Origin: Moritella sp. Urea-trap-13
Lineage (GTDB): Bacteria; Pseudomonadota; Gammaproteobacteria; Enterobacterales; Moritellaceae
NCBI RefSeq assembly: GCF_002836355.1
Contig: NZ_PJCA01000030.1
Location: forward strand, 62,001-126,000
DNA length: 64,000 nt
Reading direction: 5' to 3'
Shown in pieces: positions 29,647-36,738 of the stretch (positions are counted from its first letter, which is position 1; each line of letters opens with the position of its first letter). Under the pieces are notes generated by a model, which made no database searches, was not told where the DNA came from, and was given only the letters and a program-made list of their open reading frames with translations. Position numbers and translations under genes: made by a program.

Positions 29647-30531
29647 TTAAAGCGCTAACTGCCAGCGTTGTAATGGCTTATCAGCTTCAATTCCACGACC
29701 CCAGCGATCGATACTATCAATGGTTAAAATACGTGCCGGGTTTGGTACTAATGCTTTAAGCTGTTTACTGGCTCTTTTCGAGGTCAAGATCCATAAACTA
29801 TCGTCTTCAGTTAATAGCTCAACCAATTCCAGTTTATCTTCTGCCGTCCATTCTAGTTCAGGTTTAGTTAAACGCTCAACCACAAACAACTGATTACCCG
29901 AGGCAAAGTCTTCTAGCTCTGTTGATAACAACACCACAGAGTCAATTTCATTGTCTAACAACATAGCTTGCTGCTGGTTAATCAAATGACGCACCGACAT
30001 CATCAAAGCTTGTTGATTACTGGCAATTACAGCCGCTTGCTGTGGCCATACTTGTTGCAAATCTTGACTCACAATCGCGGTCATACGGGTCAAGTTAGTC
30101 GGATTAAGCCAAGTGTAGGGAGAGATACTGCCATCGTCTAAACGCAGCGCTGCAACCCCTTGTGCACGTGGTGAAATAGCTTGTGACGCATCCACTTCGA
30201 TCATCCGAATGTTACCTTTACGGGCATGCACAAATAATGGGTCTAGTGGCCACACAGCACCTAAGGTAATTGCTACTTGCGCATCAATTGCCACTTTTTC
30301 TGTTAACGCCGCACCTTTCGAACTAAACCAGTTCGGCAAACGCAATATGCCGTAACGCTTTGGCGGTAAGTACTGGGTGGTAATATCCGTGCCTTTGGTT
30401 AACTCAGTCGCTAACATATAAGTCACAGGCGTCGCGGTAAGAATGTCTGCCGCGCTCACCTTTTGGCTAAAGCCCAATGTTGATGTCAGCAATAATACTG
30501 CCGCGCTAACGCTTAATAATGAAGAAGTCAT
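29647..30531 (-). CDS. ZnuA-like periplasmic protein lacking the usual metal-ligand histidines
   Basis: A 294-residue secreted protein (signal peptide to ..QKVSAA). Its layout follows cluster A-I metal-binding proteins: ILTATPVTYMLATELTKG, then LPP, then PYTWLNPTNLTRM, where ZnuA-type proteins have a histidine (P-H-x-W-L-[DN]-P). The first ligand loop after LPP (normally with DPHxYEP) is replaced by KRYGILRLPNWF. It therefore looks like a divergent paralogue that may not bind metal in the standard way. ATG at 30529-30531 is preceded by AAGGA; a TTG six bases earlier is too close to it. It is the last gene of the operon, directly after the permease. Confidence 0.75.
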   Translation of the reverse strand: MTSSLLSVSAAVLLLTSTLGFSQKVSAADILTATPVTYMLATELTKGTDITTQYLPPKRYGILRLPNWFSSKGAALTEKVAIDAQVAITLGAVWPLDPLFVHARKGNIRMIEVDASQAISPRAQGVAALRLDDGSISPYTWLNPTNLTRMTAIVSQDLQQVWPQQAAVIASNQQALMMSVRHLINQQQAMLLDNEIDSVVLLSTELEDFASGNQLFVVERLTKPELEWTAEDKLELVELLTEDDSLWILTSKRASKQLKALVPNPARILTIDSIDRWGRGIEADKPLQRWQLAL

Positions 30532-30537
30532 AATCAA

Positions 30538-31413
30538 TTATCCTTTACGCACAATGCGGTAGCAGGTTGCCGTTAAGAAGAAGCTCGTCGATACAATAAT
30601 GATCGCCGCGCCAGAAGGGATTGGTAGTTTTAATTCCATTGGTAAAATAGTACCAATCAAACAACTTATCGTCGCTAATAATGCCGACATCAGTACAAAG
30701 CTGCCCATATTTTTGGTTAACAAACGTGCTGTTGCACCCGGGATCAATAACAAGGCGCCCACTAACACCGCACCGACAATCTTCACCGATGCAATCGTCA
30801 CCAACGTGATCATCATGACAAATAAGTAGTCATAAAAGTTCGTCGCGTAACCACGTACTTTGGCAATGTCAGGGCTAATGCAAGTTAACAAAATACGGTT
30901 AAAGGTCGGTATCAATACCAGTAAAATAACCCCACAGGTCACAGCCAAGATCAACAGGTCATAATCAGTGATCGTTAAGATCGAACCAAACAATACATTC
31001 TCTAACATGTGAATGTTAATCTTACGCGCCACATACATGAGTAACGCCGCACCGACCGCCAATGCAAAGGCAAGGAAAACGCCCACCAAAGTATCGTAAG
31101 GTACATTGGTACGGTTACGTACAAAATGCAGTAGCAATGCGAAGATCATGCAGAAACTGAATAAACCAATAATCGGGTTTTCTGCAGGTTCACCCAGTAA
31201 TACACCTAAGGCAATACCCGTTAATGCCGCGTGGCCAACCGCTTCAGAAAAGAACGCTAAACGCTTGGCGATCACCAAAGTACCAAGGCCACCTAATAGC
31301 GGACCAAGCAAGATGGCAGCAACAACCGCATTCACCATAAACGAATAAGAGAAACTCTCACTCAACCAACCAGCATCCACACCCAGTTGTGCCCAATGAC
31401 GGATAGTATCCAT
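30538..31413 (-). CDS. Metal ABC transporter permease (ABC-3, ZnuB/MntB type)
   Basis: A 291-residue membrane protein of the ABC-3 family with about eight helices. Family segments are RLAFFSEAVGHAALTGIALG and KIVGAVLVGALLLIPGATARLL. It moves a divalent metal (Zn, Mn or Fe) across the inner membrane. The start overlaps the stop of the ATPase gene by one base (TAATG). The metal cannot be decided from the permease alone. Confidence 0.93.
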   Translation of the reverse strand: MDTIRHWAQLGVDAGWLSESFSYSFMVNAVVAAILLGPLLGGLGTLVIAKRLAFFSEAVGHAALTGIALGVLLGEPAENPIIGLFSFCMIFALLLHFVRNRTNVPYDTLVGVFLAFALAVGAALLMYVARKINIHMLENVLFGSILTITDYDLLILAVTCGVILLVLIPTFNRILLTCISPDIAKVRGYATNFYDYLFVMMITLVTIASVKIVGAVLVGALLLIPGATARLLTKNMGSFVLMSALLATISCLIGTILPMELKLPIPSGAAIIIVSTSFFLTATCYRIVRKG

Positions 31414-32165
31414 TATTTAACTCCTTGTGCAGGGTTAACGCTTGATGCACTAACAGATACATTACCACCAGTATAATGATTGAATAAACGCTCGATCTTG
31501 TCTGCGCGTAATACCTCAGATACGGGTCCTGAATCAACTAACTGACGATTAACCACATGCACTTGACCATCTAAACGGCGCACTGCACTGACGTCATGAT
31601 GCACAGCTAATATGGTCTTATTTTCACGCACTAATTCATGAATTAACGACTCAAGGTAACGTACGCCTTGTTCATCCATCCCCGTTGTTGGTTCATCAAG
31701 AACTAATAGATCGGGGTTATCCAATAATGACTGCGCGAATAACACCCTTTGTTGTTCACCACCTGATAACTGTCCCATACGGCGATCAGTACGGTTCGCC
31801 ATGCCAACGCGATCTAATTGCGCTAACGCATGATCTTGTTCTTTTTTACGCTTGCGCCAAAACAGCGGATTACGACTCTGATTTAACAGAATAAAATCCA
31901 TCACCGTAAACGGTAAGCTCGACTCAAACGTCGCCTTTTGCGGCACATAACCGATATTGCCTTTATGTTCAGGCCATTGAATATCAATATTACCCGTGAA
32001 AGGTGTTAAGCCTAAAATAGAACGTAATAACGATGTTTTACCACCACCATTGGGTCCCATGATCACATGGCATTGGCCTGCTTCTAAATAATGTGAAATG
32101 TCTTCTAAAATGACATTATCACCGTATTGCAAACCAACATTTTGTAAACGAATTGCAGGACCCAC
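31413..32165 (-). CDS. Metal ABC transporter ATP-binding protein (ZnuC/MntA type)
   Basis: A 250-residue ATPase with Walker A GPNGGGKTSLLR, signature LSGGEQQRVLFAQSL and Walker B LLVLDEPTTGMD. A C-terminal extension ends NPAQGVK. It powers the adjacent ABC-3 permease and starts two bases after the binding-protein gene. It belongs with ZnuC/MntA/SitB-type ATPases. Confidence 0.93.
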   Translation of the reverse strand: MGPAIRLQNVGLQYGDNVILEDISHYLEAGQCHVIMGPNGGGKTSLLRSILGLTPFTGNIDIQWPEHKGNIGYVPQKATFESSLPFTVMDFILLNQSRNPLFWRKRKKEQDHALAQLDRVGMANRTDRRMGQLSGGEQQRVLFAQSLLDNPDLLVLDEPTTGMDEQGVRYLESLIHELVRENKTILAVHHDVSAVRRLDGQVHVVNRQLVDSGPVSEVLRADKIERLFNHYTGGNVSVSASSVNPAQGVK

Positions 32166-32167
32166 GA

Positions 32168-33181
32168 TTAACTTCCTTGCTTGATATTGGTAACTGTATT
32201 AATAGCGGTATTAGTCGTTGCAGCTGCATCTGCCGATGAACGTTTCGCTGCAAACTTCATTGCTTCAACTAAGGTATCAAGGTTACTTTTCATTTCAACA
32301 GCCACTTTACTTTCTTCATACGCGCCATGAGTCATGTGTGAGAAACGGTAAAGTTCTACACCTGTCGCCGCTTCAATCGTTTCAACATAACGGCTGGGCA
32401 TGTTTAACTCGTAAAACAACACATCAATCTTCGACGCGCGGATCTTCTCGATAGTTTCTTGTAACTGACTTGCGCTTGGCTCAACACCGTGAGCAGGTTC
32501 AATGACCGCCGCAACATCGACGCCAAACTCTTGCAGAATATAACCGTACGCATTATGCGTTGTGGCCACCAGCATGCCCGAGGTATCTAGGTCACCTAAA
32601 GTCAGCATCGCTTGGCGTTTCATTTTGCGGAATTCAGTCGCATATTTACGCGCATTGTTACGGTAAGTACGGGCGTTATCAGGATCAATCTTGGATAGTT
32701 CAGTAGCGATGGTGTAGACCTTTTGAATAGTCGTTGATAGACCCACAAACGTATGTGGGTTTACTGCGCCTTCACCAACAGATTGACCTATCGCTGGTAA
32801 TAACGGCACATCTTTATTGGCTTGGATCACCACAAGATCATCACGGTTTGCCGCTTTAATCACTTTCAAGGCAAAGTCATCATGACCAATACCGTTCACC
32901 ACGATCACATCCATCTGTTTAAGGCGACGTAAATCATTTGGTTGTGGTTGGTAGTTGTGCGGGTTAAAACCTTCATCGACCAGTGGCAGTACATTCGCTT
33001 TATCACCCACGACCGCTTTCACATAGCTGTAATAAGGTTGTAGGGTTATACCGATAGTGAGTTTTTCTGCAGCTTGAGCAGCGACGCTCATTAGCAGCAC
33101 AGCACTTGTAGTAACAGCGACGATTAAATTTTTCATTGTTTTATTTTTCATTCTTGTAATTGGCATTCTTGTAATTAACAT
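32168..33181 (-). CDS. Metal ABC transporter substrate-binding protein (ZnuA/MntA type)
   Basis: A 337-residue periplasmic binding protein of cluster A-I. Likely ligands are His in GFNPHNYQP, His in NPHTFVG and His in ATTHNAYGY, with an acidic residue in the YELN region. The long histidine-rich loop of classical ZnuA is absent, so Zn, Mn and Fe all remain possible. The signal peptide is VAVTTSAVLLMSVAAQA. The start has four in-frame ATGs within 16 codons, two of them made by a 15-bp repeat (ITRM twice); the first has GGAACG upstream and the true one is uncertain. Confidence 0.9.
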   Translation of the reverse strand: MLITRMPITRMKNKTMKNLIVAVTTSAVLLMSVAAQAAEKLTIGITLQPYYSYVKAVVGDKANVLPLVDEGFNPHNYQPQPNDLRRLKQMDVIVVNGIGHDDFALKVIKAANRDDLVVIQANKDVPLLPAIGQSVGEGAVNPHTFVGLSTTIQKVYTIATELSKIDPDNARTYRNNARKYATEFRKMKRQAMLTLGDLDTSGMLVATTHNAYGYILQEFGVDVAAVIEPAHGVEPSASQLQETIEKIRASKIDVLFYELNMPSRYVETIEAATGVELYRFSHMTHGAYEESKVAVEMKSNLDTLVEAMKFAAKRSSADAAATTNTAINTVTNIKQGS

Positions 33182-33213
33182 AGCTACGTTCCATTATTAA
33201 CTGGCGTTACGCG

Positions 33214-33867
33214 TTAGTGACTGTCTGTATCTGTATGCTCTACATTAGCCTGCTCTACACCAGAAATAGCATCACCCGTAAATACAACTTGCTTCCAACC
33301 TGCACTGATAAGCTCGGCAGTATTAAGCGTGCTGCCCATCATTGGCGCAGGCTTCTGCATATCTAATGCTAACCACACATCAGGTCTTGCAGCTTGGCTA
33401 TTCAATATCACCGCAACGCTACCCGTTGTTAGCGCTGGAATGCCTTGATATAGCGCCGGAGCAACTTTACGCCACGCATGCTTACCCTTACGTTCCCAGC
33501 TTTTATCTATGATAAATGGCGCTAACCACAACTCATCTAATTCAGTCATATCTGGCCAAGCATCCGCACTTTCTAAGTCGGGATTTGTAAACTCAATACT
33601 TTCTAATTCGACATGTTCAAACTCAATACGGTCTTGATGGATGTTACGGATCTCTTCATGCGCTAAGCGTAATTCGCCGATCATCGCCAGTTCTACAGTG
33701 GGTAGGTCTTTAATCGATATTTGATGACTCGCGAGCTGTTTTTCGCTCGATGCAGTTTGGTGATAAGGTAACAGCAGTGCTGCTGTTGCAAGAATGGCAA
33801 TGATGATTAATGCCACCCATTTACCTTCACGCCCGCCATCATCTGGATGAACTGATTGACTGATCAT
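33214..33867 (-). CDS. Single-pass membrane protein, possible DUF6162 family
   Basis: A 217-residue protein with one N-terminal transmembrane helix (about residues 17-34, WVALIIIAILATAALLL) and a periplasmic remainder. An acidic stretch (about 85-115) precedes a conserved-looking domain (SWERKGKHAWRKVAPALYQGIP). The C-terminus is His/Asp-rich (VEHTDTDSH). I do not firmly recognise it; size and context recall DUF6162, found beside metal ABC transporters. The start overlaps the upstream stop (ATGA), so it belongs to the metal operon. A role in metal handling is inferred from context only. Confidence 0.7.
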   Translation of the reverse strand: MISQSVHPDDGGREGKWVALIIIAILATAALLLPYHQTASSEKQLASHQISIKDLPTVELAMIGELRLAHEEIRNIHQDRIEFEHVELESIEFTNPDLESADAWPDMTELDELWLAPFIIDKSWERKGKHAWRKVAPALYQGIPALTTGSVAVILNSQAARPDVWLALDMQKPAPMMGSTLNTAELISAGWKQVVFTGDAISGVEQANVEHTDTDSH

Positions 33868-34193
33868 TTTTCGCTAATCTCAACAACGTCAACTTCAACT
33901 GGATTTTCATGACCGGCATCGAATACTAAATAGAAATCAGTGTCTGGCTTGCTAAACTCAGCAATTGAACGCTTATCAGTCACGCCTTTGGCAATTAAGT
34001 TATCATCGTAGTCATACATATTTACAGCGTAATCTACTGCGGTGCTGGCATCACTATAGCCTGCTTCGCAAACCACTTTTTCAGACTCGAACCAGCAACT
34101 CATTAGTGGAAAATGGGCACTTGCCGCACCAGAAAATAAACCCGTCATTAATGAAAGTGCTAAAACCGTTGGCTTGATTGGCATTTTTGTCAT
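33864..34193 (-). CDS. Small secreted protein of the metal-uptake locus
   Basis: A 109-residue exported protein. The signal peptide (VLALSLMTGLFSGAASA) is followed by HFPLMSCWFESEKVVCEAGYSD, with two cysteines that could form a disulfide, and a short beta-rich domain (YDYDDNLIAKGVTDK ... FYLVFDAG). The domain resembles the carboxypeptidase-regulatory or DUF4198-like beta sandwiches that carry histidine at a mature N-terminus. Here His is the first mature residue (predicted ASA|HFP), a possible N-terminal metal ligand. ATG at 34191-34193 has GAGG five bases upstream. Confidence 0.7.
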   Translation of the reverse strand: MTKMPIKPTVLALSLMTGLFSGAASAHFPLMSCWFESEKVVCEAGYSDASTAVDYAVNMYDYDDNLIAKGVTDKRSIAEFSKPDTDFYLVFDAGHENPVEVDVVEISEK

Positions 34194-34202
34194 GGAAACC
34201 TC

Positions 34203-34253
34203 AATTAACAATTCGAAATTAACAATTCCCTATTAATAATTTTCTATTAATAA
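34203..34253. repeat. 14-bp tandem repeat in the 5' region of the small secreted protein gene
   Basis: About 3.6 units with a 14-base period: AATTAACAATTCGA, AATTAACAATTCCC, TATTAATAATTTTC, TATTAATAA. It starts ten bases upstream of the start codon and overlaps where a promoter or leader should be. Confidence 0.7.
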
Positions 34254-34290
34254 CTCATGGCTAATCGATAAATAAGTAAGTAATGAAAAG

Positions 34291-34326
34291 CAAAAGCCTG
34301 TAATCAGATCGTATCGATTACAGGCT
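34291..34326 (-). terminator. Internal hairpin, probable terminator or attenuator after DUF4198
   Basis: A perfect 11-base stem (AGCCTGTAATC pairing with GATTACAGGCT) with a ten-base loop. On the minus strand it is followed by TTTTGCTTTT. It sits between the DUF4198 gene and the rest of the metal genes, so it may split the locus into two units or lower downstream expression. Confidence 0.7.
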
Positions 34327-34358
34327 ATAAACTGACTAACTGGCAATAACGTGAAAGA

Positions 34359-35195
34359 TTATTGTAGTAACGCTTCAAACGTAAAGTGCACGTTCACATT
34401 TGCTTTGTCAGCCATAGGATCATTTTTCAATTCACCTTTATAGTTAGCTTTCATCAAGTAACGACCTGCAACATTCGGCGTAAATGTTACTTTACCGTTC
34501 TTGTCACTCTCTACGTTAATTTGCTCTTGATGGTTGCGGTATAGCGTACCTTCACGGGTAATATCAGCAATAACGCCCGCTTGCGGTTCACCGTTAAAGA
34601 AGAACTGGAAGCTAACCTCTTCGCCTTCAACAATATCTGATGGGTGAGTCAGTGGACGCATTTCAAGGTATTGACCTTCGATTTCTAATGCTTTTTCTGT
34701 TGGCATACCAACCGTCACATAACTTTCTGCGCGGGTGTAGCTTAATTGTGTGCTGACATCGCGCACTTTCTCTGGCAGTAGCTTTGCACGTTCAGCTTTG
34801 TTAGCTTTTACATATTTAACGGTATCGCGACGACCCGCTTTATAAGCCGTGTAGTAAGACGGTACATTGTTAATAGCAACCTTGTGCGTGCCTTCTTCTT
34901 CAAAGTAGAAGTCAAAGATAGAACGACGTTTACCGCGGATCACAAAGTTAGGGCGTTCTTTACGACCATCCGGCATGATCACTTGGGCAAATTCACTGCC
35001 TGCAGGTTTATCAAACACGAAGGTACCGTGTGATGCCGTTACATCAAACGTTAACCAATCTCCGCCTTCCTTCGATACAGTAAAGTGCGATGGCAATACC
35101 CAACGTGGATGGGCGTTAGCCGTTGTTGTAGCAGCTAGTCCTGCGATAACGGTGCAGGCTAAACCTAATACTTTTAACTTTTTTATTTTAGACAT
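34359..35195 (-). CDS. DUF4198 (NikM-like) periplasmic protein
   Basis: A 278-residue exported protein with signal peptide to ..TTTANA; the mature chain starts HPRWVLPSHFTVSKEGGDWLTFD, the DUF4198 hallmark with an N-terminal His. The C-terminal half (MRPLTHPSDIVEGEEVSFQFFFNGEPQAG to FEALL) is the second beta-sandwich. Members occur in nickel/cobalt (NikM-like) and TonB-linked metal uptake loci. The predicted N-terminal histidine of the mature protein may bind metal. It follows DUF2271 after 17 bases. Confidence 0.88.
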   Translation of the reverse strand: MSKIKKLKVLGLACTVIAGLAATTTANAHPRWVLPSHFTVSKEGGDWLTFDVTASHGTFVFDKPAGSEFAQVIMPDGRKERPNFVIRGKRRSIFDFYFEEEGTHKVAINNVPSYYTAYKAGRRDTVKYVKANKAERAKLLPEKVRDVSTQLSYTRAESYVTVGMPTEKALEIEGQYLEMRPLTHPSDIVEGEEVSFQFFFNGEPQAGVIADITREGTLYRNHQEQINVESDKNGKVTFTPNVAGRYLMKANYKGELKNDPMADKANVNVHFTFEALLQ

Positions 35196-35212
35196 TATCT
35201 TTACTCGCTATA

Positions 35213-35758
35213 TTATTTAATGAGGTAGTTGATGCGGATATCGCCCGTTTCTTCAGTCGGCGCAATACTGTGACTAAATGGCTTGTCAGCTAACGTCATT
35301 TTTTGGCGGATGAAATTACGACCGCCGTGTTCACGTACCACTTCAACATAAAATGTATAATTACCCGCTTCAACGCTATTACCATCATTATCTAAACCAT
35401 CCCAGGTGAAACGGTAATCACCGGCTGGACGTGTTGCAGATGTAACGCCGTCAACCAATGCACGATCATAACGACCGACTTTGCGCCACCAGCTACGTAA
35501 ATCCTTTAGCCATTCATCTTTACCAACCCATAGCTCTACTGTACGCACTGATTTACGTTTCGAATTTTCGATCCATACCGCCACATAAGGACGTGCATAC
35601 ATAGATGAATCAATCTTAGGTAAGCTAAATTCAACCGCGAGTTCAGCAGTCGCAGGGATTGGCGCAGCACTTGCCGAAAAAGTCGGAATGAACAGGCAGC
35701 TTAATAATGCAAGGCATAGTGCAATACACTGACCAAGACGTTTAAATAACAAAGTCAT
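35213..35758 (-). CDS. DUF2271 periplasmic protein
   Basis: A 181-residue secreted protein: signal peptide to ..PTFSASA, then VEFSLPKIDSSMYARPYVAVWIEN, KSVRTVELWVGKDEWL, and WDGLDNDGNSVEAGNYTFYVEVVREHG, which define DUF2271. AAGGA precedes ATG. It lies between the PepSY and DUF4198 genes, a trio I know from marine gammaproteobacterial iron-linked loci. The molecular role is unknown. Confidence 0.88.
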   Translation of the reverse strand: MTLLFKRLGQCIALCLALLSCLFIPTFSASAAPIPATAELAVEFSLPKIDSSMYARPYVAVWIENSKRKSVRTVELWVGKDEWLKDLRSWWRKVGRYDRALVDGVTSATRPAGDYRFTWDGLDNDGNSVEAGNYTFYVEVVREHGGRNFIRQKMTLADKPFSHSIAPTEETGDIRINYLIK

Positions 35759-35767
35759 ACAAGATCC

Positions 35768-36496
35768 TTAAGGAACGGCCACGACAAAAATAGCCAAAGT
35801 AACGAGCGAACCAAACAAGGTCCATTTTAATGAGGTTGCGAAGGTTTTCTTTTTTGGTACTAATAAGCACACGCCAGTTAATACAAAGAACACCATCAAC
35901 AGCGCGGTAATATCGATAAACAATTTCCATACATCCCCGCTATTACGCCCTTTATGTAGATCGTTTAATACCGCGATAACACCGTAATGGGTCTTTTCAA
36001 TAACCGCTTCAGTGGTCGTCATGTCAATAAATACAGCGACGTTATAACCAGGGCCTTTGTAATCCATAGCGATCTCACCTTCGATTAGCTCACCATCTTC
36101 AATTTCAGTAAAAACATCTAAGGCAGAAGGTTGGCCAGAAAGGTTAGCGTGCTCGGTCAGGTAAGTAACGATACCGGGTTTATTGACAGCAACGGCGCCA
36201 TTGGCATCGCTGAATAAGGCTTGAGGTAAGCTAAGAATGGTTTCTTCAACATCAGCCTGACTGCTAACAAACAGGCTAGGACGGTTTAAGGTAATACCGG
36301 TAATCGAAAAAAATAATACCACCAGCAATAACGCCATCGAAATATAGATATGCAGACGACGCGCCCATACTTGCACTTGTTTATTCTTTAGAAAGGTTTT
36401 GTTTTTTGCCGCCTCAGTTTGGTATTTCGATCTTGCCTGTTTCTGATTGGGTGCCTGATCAAGAGTCTGGTGAAGTTGTTGACTGATAGAAGACAT
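35768..36496 (-). CDS. PepSY-associated membrane protein
   Basis: A 242-residue inner-membrane protein with transmembrane helices at about 50-70 (IYISMALLLVVLFFSITGITL), 185-205 and 225-242. The periplasmic loop holds a PepSY-like domain, and the LHKGRNSGDVWKLFIDITALLMVF segment with a conserved histidine is typical of PepSY-TM proteins. Some relatives are ferric-siderophore reductases, but this short form is not proven to be one. It is the first gene of the metal locus; a Fur-box-like site overlaps its promoter. Confidence 0.85.
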   Translation of the reverse strand: MSSISQQLHQTLDQAPNQKQARSKYQTEAAKNKTFLKNKQVQVWARRLHIYISMALLLVVLFFSITGITLNRPSLFVSSQADVEETILSLPQALFSDANGAVAVNKPGIVTYLTEHANLSGQPSALDVFTEIEDGELIEGEIAMDYKGPGYNVAVFIDMTTTEAVIEKTHYGVIAVLNDLHKGRNSGDVWKLFIDITALLMVFFVLTGVCLLVPKKKTFATSLKWTLFGSLVTLAIFVVAVP

Positions 36497-36523
36497 GATC
36501 GTAATAACACTGCTGCTTATGGG

Positions 36524-36560
36524 ATTAAAGTACAGCCAATGTAATTGATAATCGTTTTCA
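36524..36560 (-). promoter_or_regulatory. Promoter with overlapping Fur-box-like operator
   Basis: TGATAAT-C-GTTTTCA at 36546-36560 matches the 7-1-7 Fur box (TGATAAT-N-ATTATCA) at 12 of 14 arm positions. On the minus strand the -35-like TTATCA (36546-36551) lies inside it. A 16-base spacer leads to -10-like TTTAAT (36524-36529), about 28 bases before the PepSY gene. This layout fits iron-dependent repression. Confidence 0.6.
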
Positions 36561-36738
36561 TTGGCATTTAATTTACATTATTTACGTTAACGAAGCCAAT
36601 ACGGTTATATCGCTATTCAAGTCATGTTATTGACATTTTTATATTCTGAATATTGTTATCAAAGTTGCCTATATTTCATCGTGTTGCCTATGCTTAATTG
36701 CGTCGACTCTCGAGATTAAGCAACCAAGGATGATAACA

